Shown in pieces: positions 8,550 through 16,065 of a stretch of DNA of 29,897 nt. Position 1 is the stretch's first letter. Each line of letters starts with the position of its first letter. Source of the DNA: DATKQY01 sp035532475 (GTDB taxonomy: Bacteria; Actinomycetota; Acidimicrobiia; Acidimicrobiales; Bog-793). The position numbers and the translations under genes were made by a program. The stretch is from assembly GCA_035532475.1 (NCBI GenBank), contig DATKQY010000014.1, positions 1 to 29,897 of the forward strand, given 5' to 3'. The notes beneath the pieces are model-generated. The model made no database searches. It saw only the letters and a program-made list of their open reading frames with translations, and was not told the DNA's origin.

Positions 8550-8590
8550 GCCAGCCGGCCGCCCCGTATCACTCGGGGCGACCGGCTGGC
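8550..8590 (-). terminator. Intercistronic 17-bp hairpin between livK and livH
   Basis: Bases 8550-8566 pair with 8574-8590 through 17 positions with a single non-Watson-Crick position and a 7-base loop. No U-tract follows, so it is more likely an mRNA stability element or partial terminator that sets a high binding-protein to permease ratio than a full stop. Confidence 0.6.
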
Positions 8591-8607
8591 GCGGACGGAC
8601 GTGCTTG

Positions 8608-9813
8608 CTACTTGACGAGCGAGGAGACGGGGCCGACCTCGACGATCGTCCCGTTCGTGACCTTGTAGATGTAGACCGCCGTGCCGGCGATGTCGCCGTT
8701 CTTCTGGAAGTGGACCCGCTTGGTGAGACCCGGGTAGACGATCTTGGTGAGGCCCGAGACGATCGCCTTGCGGTTGACCTTGGTGCCGAGCTTCTTCATG
8801 GTCGCGATGATCGTGTTCGCGGCGTCGTAGGCCTCGGCCGAGTAGGTGCCGACCGCGAAGTGCGCCAGCTTGCGGAAGCCGCTGCTGAACGCCTTGTCGA
8901 CCTTGGTCGTCCCGAGGTTCGTGCACGCGCAGCTCAGGTAGGTCCCGTTGGCCACCGAGGCGCTGGACTCCGAGATGTAGTGGGGGTCGAGGCTGCCGTC
9001 GTCGGACATGAGCGTTCCGGTGTACCCGGCCGCCCGCACCGCCTTGGCGAGGAGGGCGAAGTCGCAGTAGTAGCCCGCGTAGAAGGTCACGGGGGCGTTC
9101 GACCCCTTGATCTGCGAGGCGAGCGCACCGTACTGCTGCACGTTGCCCGTGCCGGCCTGGCACTGCGTGGTGCCCGGGGCCTCGACGTGGGTCACCGTCG
9201 CACCGAGGTGCTGCGCGGCGCTGTCGAAGGCGCTGATGAGGCCGGTCGCGTACGCGCTCGCGTCGTCGATCGTGTAGACGCGCTTGGCGCCGAGCTTCTT
9301 CACGACAAACAGCGCGTCGCCAGGACCCTGGGCGTTGTCATCGGCGACGACCCGGAAGAAGTTGTGCCATCCCTGGGTGGCGAGCGCGGGAGCCGTCGCT
9401 GAGGGGCTGACCGTGGCGAGGTGCGCGGCCGAGAACAGCGGCTCCGCGGCCTTGGTCGCCCCGGAGAAGGCGGGTCCGACCACCGCGACGACCGAGGAGT
9501 TGTTGATCAGCGACTGGGCCGCCGTCGGCGACTGCGACGCCGATCCCTGGTCGTCGGCCGAGGTGAACTTCAGCTTGAACGGCAGCGAGCCGAACGTCGT
9601 GCCGGCGTTCGCCTGGTTCACCGCCAGCTTGACCGAGTAGAGCATGTTCAGCCCGAGCTGCGCGTTGCCCCCCGACAACGGCCCCTCGTAGGCGATCGTG
9701 TAGGTCGGCTTCGAGGCGTGCGAGCTGCTGGCCGCAGCCACACCGCCCAGCGTGCCGAGCAGGAGAGCGCCGGCTGCGACCGGCGCTATGAGGATCATCG
9801 ATCTTTTGTGCAT
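8608..9813 (-). CDS. livK: ABC transporter substrate-binding protein, LivJ/LivK type
   Basis: The 401-residue extracytoplasmic protein is a type I periplasmic binding protein (Peripla_BP_6). An N-terminal signal (MHKR, then a hydrophobic stretch to about residue 28, Ala-rich cleavage region) precedes YTIAYEGPLSGGNAQLG, the usual first strand and ligand loop. VVAVVGPAFSGATKAAEPLF and YTIDDASAYATGLISAF are conserved core segments. There is no lipobox cysteine, which is unusual for a monoderm actinobacterium. ATG 9813 has the ribosome binding site AAGGGGAC about 6 bases upstream. It is the first gene of the transporter-kynureninase cluster, and a TAGAGT box at 9883-9878 (minus strand) may be its -10. 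The ligand is unknown; amino acids including aromatic ones are plausible. Confidence 0.9.
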   Translation of the reverse strand: MHKRSMILIAPVAAGALLLGTLGGVAAASSSHASKPTYTIAYEGPLSGGNAQLGLNMLYSVKLAVNQANAGTTFGSLPFKLKFTSADDQGSASQSPTAAQSLINNSSVVAVVGPAFSGATKAAEPLFSAAHLATVSPSATAPALATQGWHNFFRVVADDNAQGPGDALFVVKKLGAKRVYTIDDASAYATGLISAFDSAAQHLGATVTHVEAPGTTQCQAGTGNVQQYGALASQIKGSNAPVTFYAGYYCDFALLAKAVRAAGYTGTLMSDDGSLDPHYISESSASVANGTYLSCACTNLGTTKVDKAFSSGFRKLAHFAVGTYSAEAYDAANTIIATMKKLGTKVNRKAIVSGLTKIVYPGLTKRVHFQKNGDIAGTAVYIYKVTNGTIVEVGPVSSLVK

Positions 9814-9993
9814 ACGTTTGTCCCCTTCTGGCTGATGCGAGCGACCGTGTCCCCCCGGGGCTCGTTTGACCTGCGAAACTCTAGCGGCTCCGCATCGCCG
9901 GATCGAGGGAGGGCTCCGTCTCCTCCGCGCTCGGCCGGTCTCGCCCCCGGGGCGAAGCGCGCGGGCCGAGAGGACCGGCCACCGGCGCCCCGG

Positions 9994-9999
9994 TAGGAT
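9994..9999 (+). promoter_or_regulatory. Candidate -10 box for leaderless membrane protein gene
   Basis: TAGGAT is followed by exactly 6 bases and the GTG start at 10006. There is no ribosome binding site, which fits leaderless transcription. Confidence 0.5.
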
Positions 10000-10005
10000 C
10001 GGGCC

Positions 10006-10380
10006 GTGCGCAGGCGCTGGTTCTCGAGGCGGGCTCTCGGCCTTCATCTGGCGCTGCTCGTGTGGGTGCCGGGGTGCGCGGTGGCCGCTTGGTGGCAGGT
10101 GACGATCGCGACGGCCGGCAACGATCTCGCCTACCTCTACGCGGTCGAGTGGCCGGTGTTCGCCGTCCTCGCCATGGTCGTGTGGTGGAACCTGATCCAC
10201 GACGACCCGGAGCAGGTCGGCTCGCGTGGGCTGCGCCGGGCGCGGCGTGAGACGGGTGTCCCGATCGGCCCCGAGCTCGTCCGTCGCCCGGAGGAGGAGG
10301 ACGAGGAGCTGGCGGCCTACAACGCGTACCTCGCGGCGCTCGCCGAGGACGACCGCTCGAAGGTCCGGCGCCGGGCATGA
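10006..10380 (+). CDS. Conserved small actinobacterial membrane protein, 124 residues
   Basis: Two transmembrane helices (about residues 10-32 and 45-62) flank the phrase WWQVTIATAGNDLAYLYAVEWP, cut here into two recognisable parts: a WQ-A-GN motif and a Y-x-x-EWP-x-F motif. These are typical of a family of unknown function in Actinomycetota. The C-terminal half is cytoplasmic and charged, with an acidic EEEDEE run. It overlaps the following DUF3817 gene by four bases (ATGA), a pairing I recall as common. Names such as 'transcriptional regulator' sometimes attached to this family have no support in the sequence. Confidence 0.7.
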   Translation: MRRRWFSRRALGLHLALLVWVPGCAVAAWWQVTIATAGNDLAYLYAVEWPVFAVLAMVVWWNLIHDDPEQVGSRGLRRARRETGVPIGPELVRRPEEEDEELAAYNAYLAALAEDDRSKVRRRA

Positions 10381-10682
10381 GCGGGGCCCTCACGCGCTAT
10401 CGCGTCATGGCGTACATCGTCGGCACCGGGCTGCTCGTGCTCGTGCTGATCGGCGTGCCCCTCCAGTACGCCGCCGGGCACCCCGGCGTGGTGGCCGTCG
10501 CCGGCCCGATCCACGGCTTCCTCTACATCATCTACCTGATCACCGCCTTCGACCTCGCTCGGCGCGCCCGCTTCACCCTCTGGCAGATGGCCGCGATGAT
10601 CGGTGCCGGCCTGGTGCCCTTCCTCGCGTTCTTCGTCGAGCGCCGCGTCAGCCACAAGGTCGAGGAAGAACAGCTCGCCTGA
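10377..10682 (+). CDS. DUF3817 family integral membrane protein
   Basis: The 101-residue protein has three predicted transmembrane helices. It carries the family pattern RYRVMAYIVGTGLLVL, then GPIHGFLYIIYLI, and a C-terminal FVERRVSHKV segment. DUF3817 proteins are widespread in Actinomycetota and have no established function. The ATG overlaps the upstream stop (ATGA), so the two membrane proteins are translationally coupled and may form a complex, which is inference. Confidence 0.8.
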   Translation: MSGALTRYRVMAYIVGTGLLVLVLIGVPLQYAAGHPGVVAVAGPIHGFLYIIYLITAFDLARRARFTLWQMAAMIGAGLVPFLAFFVERRVSHKVEEEQLA

Positions 10683-10705
10683 GACCGCTGCGGTACCGAC
10701 CGGCC

Positions 10706-10729
10706 CGCCCGGGTGCGCGGCGCCGGGCG
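10706..10729 (+). terminator. Hairpin after the DUF3817 gene
   Basis: CGCCCGG at 10706-10712 pairs with CCGGGCG at 10723-10729 around a 10-base loop. It lies between two convergent genes and could serve either. No U-tract is present. Confidence 0.4.
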
Positions 10730-10848
10730 CCCCTCAGGCGGCACGACCGAGAGCGTGCTCATCGACTGGGACTCGGCCGCGTCCGGGGCCGATGCGAAGG
10801 ACGTCGGCCGTGCTTACCCTCGCGCACGGCGCCCTCGGCCGCCCGGGA

Positions 10849-11493
10849 CTAGCCGCGCTGCTCGCGCTCGGCCACCCGCACCGCATAGACGGCCGCCTCG
10901 GTGCGCCGGGAGAAGCCCATTTTCGACAGCACGTTCGAGACGTAGTTCTTCACCGTCTTTTCGGCAAGGAAGAGCTGTTCGCCGATCTGGCGGTTCGTCT
11001 TCCCCTCGGCGATGAGGTCGAGGATCTGGTGCTCCTGGGGCGTGAGGCGCGCGACGCGCTCGTCCTCGGGCTTCGGGGCGCGCAGGCGCTCCATGACCCG
11101 TGCCGTGAGCGTGGGGTCGAGCAACGACTCGCCCGCCGCGACGCGCCGCACCGCGTCCACGAGGTCCGACCCCCGGATCTGCTTCAGCACGTAGCCGGCG
11201 GCGCCGGCGAATATGGCCGAGAACAGCGCTTCGTCGTCGGCGAAGGACGTGAGCATCAAGCAGACGAGCTCGGGCCGCGCTGCCCGGAGGTCCCGACAGA
11301 CCTGGACGCCGTTGCCGTCGGGCAGCCGAACGTCGAGGAGGGCGACGTCGGGCGCCGTCGGTGGTACGCGCGCCAATGCCTCCGCCGCCGTCGAGGCCTC
11401 GCCGACCACCTCCATGTCGTCTTCGGCCTCCAGCAGCTCGCGCAGCCCGCGCCGGACGATCTCGTGGTCGTCGAGAAGGAACACCCTCGTCAT
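10849..11493 (-). CDS. NarL/DevR-type response regulator
   Basis: The 214-residue protein has a receiver domain with acidic residues D8-D9, phosphoacceptor D54 in ALLDVRLPDG, and the conserved Lys in VLKQIRG near residue 104. A LuxR-type HTH near residues 148-205 contains LTPQEHQILDLIAEGKTNRQ. The pattern closely follows DevR/DosR. ATG 11493 has a GGGGAGA ribosome binding site 5-6 bases upstream. A GTG at 11517 that overlaps the kinase stop (GTGA) is an alternative start adding eight residues. It is downstream of, and surely paired with, the histidine kinase. A role in hypoxia or redox response is inference from the family. Confidence 0.88.
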   Translation of the reverse strand: MTRVFLLDDHEIVRRGLRELLEAEDDMEVVGEASTAAEALARVPPTAPDVALLDVRLPDGNGVQVCRDLRAARPELVCLMLTSFADDEALFSAIFAGAAGYVLKQIRGSDLVDAVRRVAAGESLLDPTLTARVMERLRAPKPEDERVARLTPQEHQILDLIAEGKTNRQIGEQLFLAEKTVKNYVSNVLSKMGFSRRTEAAVYAVRVAEREQRG

Positions 11494-11513
11494 CGCCGTC
11501 TCCCCGGTCGCGC

Positions 11514-12659
11514 TCACGAGAACCTCTTCGCCCTCCACACCAGCTCGGTGCCGCCGCCCTCGTGGTCGACGACCTCGCACGAGCCGCCGAGGAGCTTCGC
11601 ACGCTCCGCGAGGTTGTTGAGCCCCCGCCCCCCGGCCCGGCCGCGTCCGTTCTTGAGGCCCACCCCGTCGTCGCGGACGGTCAGCACGAGCTCGTCGCTC
11701 ACGACCCGGATCTGCACCTCCGCGCTCGTAGCCTGGGCATGGCGCACCACGTTCGTGAGCGCCTCGCGCAGCGAGTAGAGGAGGTGCTCGGCTGCCTGGG
11801 GACCGACGGCGGCGTCGATCGGGCCTTCGAAGTCGACGCGGGTGCGCAGGCCGAGCTTCGTGGCCGCCTCGTCGACGAGGTCGAGGATCTCGGCACGCAG
11901 AGCACCCTGTCCCGAGTCGGTCCTCGGCCGGCTGATCGCGAAGATGGTCGTGCGGATCTGGCGCACGGTCGCGTCGAGGTCGTCGATGGCCTCCTGCATC
12001 CGAGCGGTGATGTCGTCATGGTTGGCGTAGCGCGTCGCCGACTGGAGGGACAGTCCGACAGCGAAGAGGCGCTGGATGACCGTGTCGTGCAGGTTCCGGG
12101 CCATGCGCTCGCGCTCCTCCGTGAGCGTGAGCTCCCTCAGGCGGTCGTGCAGCCGGGCCTTGTCGATCGAGAGGCCGGCGGCGACGCTGAGCGCTTCGAG
12201 GACACCCTCGTCCTCGTCGCTGAACTCAGCGGCGTCCTGCTTGTCGCACAGATAGAGGTTGCCGAACAGGTCGCCGCGGACCTGGATCGGCACACCCAGG
12301 AACGATCGCATCGGTGGGTGGTGGGGAGGAAACCCGACGCTCGCGGGATGCTCGCTCAGGTTCCGGAGCCGAAGGGTCTGCGGCTCGCCGATGAGCAGGC
12401 CGAGGATGCCCTGCCCCGACGGCAGCGCGCCGATCGACCGGCGCTGCTCGTCGTCGATGCCGACGGTGATGAAGCGGGCGAGGGCGATGCCGCTGTCGTC
12501 GAGGACGCCGAGCGCGCCGTAGCGCGCTCGGGAGAGCTCCACCGCCGTCTCCACGATCGTGGTGAGGACGTCCGACAGCTCGACGTCGGCGTCGATGAGC
12601 AGCATTGCACCGATGAGCGCCTGCAAACGCTCGGGGTCGTGGACCCGGTGGAAGGGCAC
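11514..12659 (-). CDS. GAF-domain sensor histidine kinase, DevS/DosT-like
   Basis: The 381-residue cytoplasmic kinase has one GAF domain (about residues 25-170), an HisKA_3 dimerisation region with phosphoacceptor H191 in RNLHDTVIQRLF, and a HATPase_c domain with LREALTNVVRHA and DDGVGL. DevS/DosT of mycobacteria carry two GAF domains; this protein has one. HHPPMRSFLGVPI (H113-H114) resembles the segment carrying the proximal haem histidine in DosS, so haem binding is possible but unproven. There are no transmembrane segments. The GTG start at 12659 lies 7 bases after TATCCT, with no ribosome binding site, suggesting a leaderless message. The stop is adjacent to the response regulator start. 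Confidence 0.87.
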   Translation of the reverse strand: MPFHRVHDPERLQALIGAMLLIDADVELSDVLTTIVETAVELSRARYGALGVLDDSGIALARFITVGIDDEQRRSIGALPSGQGILGLLIGEPQTLRLRNLSEHPASVGFPPHHPPMRSFLGVPIQVRGDLFGNLYLCDKQDAAEFSDEDEGVLEALSVAAGLSIDKARLHDRLRELTLTEERERMARNLHDTVIQRLFAVGLSLQSATRYANHDDITARMQEAIDDLDATVRQIRTTIFAISRPRTDSGQGALRAEILDLVDEAATKLGLRTRVDFEGPIDAAVGPQAAEHLLYSLREALTNVVRHAQATSAEVQIRVVSDELVLTVRDDGVGLKNGRGRAGGRGLNNLAERAKLLGGSCEVVDHEGGGTELVWRAKRFS

Positions 12660-12666
12660 TCAGCTC

Positions 12667-12672
12667 AGGATA
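12667..12672 (-). promoter_or_regulatory. Candidate -10 box for the kinase-regulator operon
   Basis: TATCCT on the minus strand is followed by 7 bases and GTG 12659. It would drive the kinase and response regulator as a leaderless operon. Confidence 0.4.
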
Positions 12673-12732
12673 ACCGTCTCTGGCCTCACCGACGCGTGGG
12701 GCAGCCGCCGCCCGGTGGTGCCGGCCTGCGGG

Positions 12733-13509
12733 TCACACCGCGGCGGGGGCCGCCGCCTCCGGTCGCGGCGCGAGCGGCCATTCGAACTCGTCCGGTCCGA
12801 GGGGTCCCTGGCCGCTGCCGCGGCGCCAGAGGTCGTAGTGCACGGCCCACTCCCGGTGCCACTCGCACTGCAGGCGGGTGAGCTCCTCGAGCCCGATCGC
12901 GTGCAGCTCCGGATAGCGGCCGCAGATCGCGCCGAGCACGGCGATCGCCGCCTCGGCGTCGGCGCCTGCGTCGTGGGGGGAGTCGACAGATACGCAGTAG
13001 TGCCGGCAGAGGTGCTCGAGCTTGCGCTTCCCTCTCCGGTACCGGTCGTAATGGCGGTCGAGCACCAGCACGTCGAGCACGGGCCCGCGCCAGCCCCGCC
13101 CGGCGAGCCCCTCGCCCTCGAGCAGGCGGAGGTGGTGATCGAGCATCGTGAGGTCGTACGAGACGTTCATGCCGACGACCGGGATCCCGCGCCTGCCCGC
13201 GTCGACCACGTGGTCGGCGATCAGGGCCAGCACCTCCGCGAGGGGTCGCCCCGACGTCCGGGCGCGCTCGGTGGTGATGCCGTGGATGGCCGTCGCTGCG
13301 GGCGGGATCTCGCGGCCGGGATCAACGAGGTCTGCCAGCCGGTCGACCACGACGCCGCCGACGGCGCGGACGATCGCGAAGGACACCGGCACGTCGCCGC
13401 AGCGGTCGACGCCGGTCGTCTCGAAGTCGAGGCCGACGAGCTCGCCCATGCTCCAGCGAAGGCTCGTGAGCCCGTCGTCGGGGCCGTCGCCTGATCCGTA
13501 GTCGTGCAC
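12733..13509 (-). CDS. DEDDh 3'-5' exonuclease (DnaQ/RNase T superfamily)
   Basis: The 258-residue protein carries all DEDDh motifs: GLDFETTG (D28, E30) in ExoI, GMNVSYDLTML in ExoII, and HDAGADAEAA with the catalytic His and Asp in ExoIII. It resembles stand-alone epsilon-like exonucleases of Actinomycetota, which act on DNA or RNA 3' ends; the exact substrate is unknown. GTG 13509 is chosen because TACCCT lies exactly 6 bases upstream and because homologues have a Trp (LRWSMGEL here) before the first motif. ATG 13449 would remove that part. The long frame further upstream is antisense to the exporter. Confidence 0.85.
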   Translation of the reverse strand: MHDYGSGDGPDDGLTSLRWSMGELVGLDFETTGVDRCGDVPVSFAIVRAVGGVVVDRLADLVDPGREIPPAATAIHGITTERARTSGRPLAEVLALIADHVVDAGRRGIPVVGMNVSYDLTMLDHHLRLLEGEGLAGRGWRGPVLDVLVLDRHYDRYRRGKRKLEHLCRHYCVSVDSPHDAGADAEAAIAVLGAICGRYPELHAIGLEELTRLQCEWHREWAVHYDLWRRGSGQGPLGPDEFEWPLAPRPEAAAPAAV

Positions 13510-13515
13510 GGGCTC

Positions 13516-13521
13516 AGGGTA
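13516..13521 (-). promoter_or_regulatory. Candidate -10 box for the exonuclease gene
   Basis: TACCCT on the minus strand, then GAGCCC, then GTG 13509. The 6-base spacing is the same as at several other genes here and supports the GTG start. Confidence 0.5.
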
Positions 13522-13556
13522 GCGACCGGGTGCGCGCGAATCGGGGATGGTACGGA

Positions 13557-14654
13557 TCAGAAGGCGCCGGTGAGGCGCAGGACCCCGAGGCTGACGCTGG
13601 CGACGACGACCCACATGCCGGCTCCGTAGAGCAGCGGGCGCACTCCGGCCCGGCGGATCGACGCCGGGCGGGTCGACAGCCCGATCGCCGCCAGCGCGGC
13701 GGTGATGCAGATCTCGGCGGCGCGCGAGACGAACGCGTGCCAACCCTGTGGCACGAGCCCGAGGGTGTTCGCGATCGCCGCCACGACGAAGAGCACCAGG
13801 AACGTCGGGAGCATCCGGCGCCAGGGGGGCCGCCGACCGCCCGCCACGGCGGGACCGCTCGGCGCCTCGTCCGCGGCGCCGGCGGCCACGCCCGCTAGGC
13901 CCGCCGAGCGGCCGCGCGCCGCGTAGGCACCGAGGGCGAAGCAGACGGGGATGATCGCAAGGGTGCGGGTGAGCTTCACCACGACCGCGGTACGGATGGC
14001 GTCGTGCCCGTAGGAGGTCGCGGCGGCGACCACCGACGAGGTGTCGTTCACCGCCGTGCCGGCCCACACCCCAAAGGCGTGCCCGGAAAGCCCGAACCCG
14101 TGGCCGAGGAGGGGGAAGGCGAGCACGGCGGCGACGTTGAAGGCGAAGATCGTCGAGATCGAGTACGCGACGTCCTCGTCGGCGGGCCGGACCACCGCCG
14201 AGACGGCGGCGATCGCGGAGGCGCCGCAGATCGCCGTGCCGACGCCGACGAGCAGGGCTTGGCCGGCGCGAAGGTGCAGCGCGCGCTGCAGCAGCACCCC
14301 GGCCGCGAGCGCGCCCGCGAGCGACGCGAGGAGGACGGGGAGCGAGCCTGCCCCGGTGTGGAGCACCTGGCTGAGGGAGAGCAACGCCCCGAGCAGCACG
14401 ATCGAGGTCTGCAGGATGGTGCGGGAGGAGAAGCGGACCCCGGGGTCGATCGTCGCCGACGGCTTGGCGAGCACCCGGATGAGCACGCCGGTGACGACGG
14501 CGATGACCGGCGCACCGATCACCGGGGCGAACCCGCCGAGGAGCGTGGCCGCCGCGGTGATGGCCGCCACGAGCGTGAGCCCCGGGACGAGGCGAATCGC
14601 CGCGGACGCGGCCCGCGGCGCCCGCGAGGGGTCGCGAGCGGTGGTGATCGTCAC
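13557..14654 (-). CDS. YeiH/UPF0324 family putative sulfate exporter
   Basis: The 365-residue inner-membrane protein has about ten transmembrane segments. Family hallmarks include the early VIGAPVIAVVTGVLI, ILQTSIVLLGALLSL, VGVGTAICGASAIAAV and GTAVNDTSSVVAA. Members are annotated as putative sulfate exporters, but experimental evidence is limited. A loop near residues 265-290 is Gly/Ala/Pro-rich and atypical. The GTG start at 14654 overlaps the stop of the GntR regulator (GTGA), so the two are co-translated and the regulator may control it. Confidence 0.85.
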   Translation of the reverse strand: MTITTARDPSRAPRAASAAIRLVPGLTLVAAITAAATLLGGFAPVIGAPVIAVVTGVLIRVLAKPSATIDPGVRFSSRTILQTSIVLLGALLSLSQVLHTGAGSLPVLLASLAGALAAGVLLQRALHLRAGQALLVGVGTAICGASAIAAVSAVVRPADEDVAYSISTIFAFNVAAVLAFPLLGHGFGLSGHAFGVWAGTAVNDTSSVVAAATSYGHDAIRTAVVVKLTRTLAIIPVCFALGAYAARGRSAGLAGVAAGAADEAPSGPAVAGGRRPPWRRMLPTFLVLFVVAAIANTLGLVPQGWHAFVSRAAEICITAALAAIGLSTRPASIRRAGVRPLLYGAGMWVVVASVSLGVLRLTGAF

Positions 14655-15433
14655 GCGAGCGGCTCCTCGATGGCCGTCGCGACGGCGAGGGTCAGGTCCT
14701 GGAACGGCGACCACGCCGCCGAGAGGAAGAAACGGTCCCCGCGCACCAGGGTCTCGCGCCACTCGACCGCCTGCTCGTGCCAGTACCCGAGCCGCTCGAT
14801 GGCGAATGCACCCGTGCCCGCGTCGATTCGCATGACGCGACGCTGCGCCGGGGTGGGAACGACCGCCAGGATCCGCTCGTGGCCGCCGTGGACCCGCACC
14901 CCGCAGCGCCGGTCGAGCTCGTCGTAGAGGGCCGTGCGGGTGAAGTCGGCACCAAGGAGCGGGCGGGCGAGCGCCGCGGGCATCCAGACCCTGTCGAGCG
15001 CGAGCGGCTCGTCGTCGACGAGGCGGAGCCGCTCGAGATGCACGAGCGGCGTGGCCGGCTCGAGGCCGAGACGGCCGGTGACCGACTCGTCACGGCGCTC
15101 GTCGGCGACGCGGACGATGCTCCGTTGGGTGTGACCCGTCGCCTCCACCGAGCGGAACAGGCTGTAGAGGGTGCCGAGGCTCTGCTCGATGTCGGGTGCC
15201 TTCGCGATCCGGCTCCGCCGCCCCCGCTCCGCGAGGACGACCCCGTCGGCTCGCAGCTTCCGCAGCGCCTCCCGGACGGTCTGGCGGGAGACGCCGTACT
15301 CCCGCTGGAGCTCGAGCTCGGCGGGGAAGCCGTCCGCGAAGTCACCGGCAGCGACCCGTCGCGTCAGGCGCTGCTCGAGCTGCGCCCACAGCGGCAGGGG
15401 ACTCGAGCGGTCGAGCGTCGCTGACTCTCCCAT
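14651..15433 (-). CDS. GntR/HutC-type transcriptional regulator with UTRA domain
   Basis: The 260-residue regulator starts with a winged HTH; the motif ELQREYGVSRQTVREALRKL at about residues 42-61 is textbook GntR. A UTRA ligand-binding domain (about 95-245) follows, with PLVHLERLRLVDDEPLALD and the C-terminal VEWRETLVRGDRFFL. UTRA domains bind small molecules such as sugars phosphates, amino acids or histidine-pathway intermediates. ATG 15433 is preceded by a weak GAGGTGGG site. It is transcribed away from glpD and overlaps the exporter gene. Possible targets are its own operon and the divergent glpD-glpK; both are inference. Confidence 0.87.
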   Translation of the reverse strand: MGESATLDRSSPLPLWAQLEQRLTRRVAAGDFADGFPAELELQREYGVSRQTVREALRKLRADGVVLAERGRRSRIAKAPDIEQSLGTLYSLFRSVEATGHTQRSIVRVADERRDESVTGRLGLEPATPLVHLERLRLVDDEPLALDRVWMPAALARPLLGADFTRTALYDELDRRCGVRVHGGHERILAVVPTPAQRRVMRIDAGTGAFAIERLGYWHEQAVEWRETLVRGDRFFLSAAWSPFQDLTLAVATAIEEPLA

Positions 15434-16065
15434 CTCTGGCCCACCTCATCGCCGCCCGCCGGGTCGCGAAGCCACCCGAGCTGCTATCCGAATGTTCGTA
15501 ACTACAGACATTAAGCGAGCAGCGCCGACGTCGGCGAGCGCCCGGCGTCTCGCGCTGCTGGCAGCCGGACGCTTCTCGCCGGCGTGGGTGCCGGCTCGCA
15601 GTCGCGGGTAGGGCGCCAGTGCGCGTACCCCGGGCGAGGCGGTACCGGGTGCCGGCGCGCCCGGTCGTGTGCTCCAGTCGGTTCGCGGCGGACCTCGCCG
15701 AGGACGTCGAGCCCGACCGAGGCGACGACGAGCGCGGCGAGCGCTCCGGTCGCCTCCGCGGGCTCACCCGCCCGGCGACGGCCACGAGGAGCGCGCCGCG
15801 GGCGCGGCGCCGATCTGGCGGCGCATGCCGAGTCGATCCAGCCAGCTCGATCTCGCGTTCGCGTCGCTGCCGCGGCCCTACCCGAGGGGGCTCGCGCCGA
15901 GCCGCTGTCGGCCGCTGACCAGCTCGGCCGGCCGGCGCCGACCGCAGGCCAGCTCCGCCGGCCCGTCTTGCGCGCCCGCGCCAGCACCGGCAGCATCGTG
16001 GCGGAGGCGCCCCGATGGTTCCGCGAACGCGACAGTCGTGACAGATCGATGATCCCGGTACGCCG
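15434..16065. other. 632-base divergent spacer between gntR-type gene and glpD
   Basis: No gene is supported; the open frames are Arg/Ala-rich and lack motifs or ribosome binding sites. The segment 15485-15515 is locally AT-richer and holds an imperfect dyad (AATGT at 15491-15495, ACATT at 15508-15512). A perfect 14-base palindrome CGCCGACGTCGGCG lies at 15523-15536. Both are reasonable regulator sites. The rest, 15540-16065, is featureless to me and may be a decayed gene. Confidence 0.5.
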
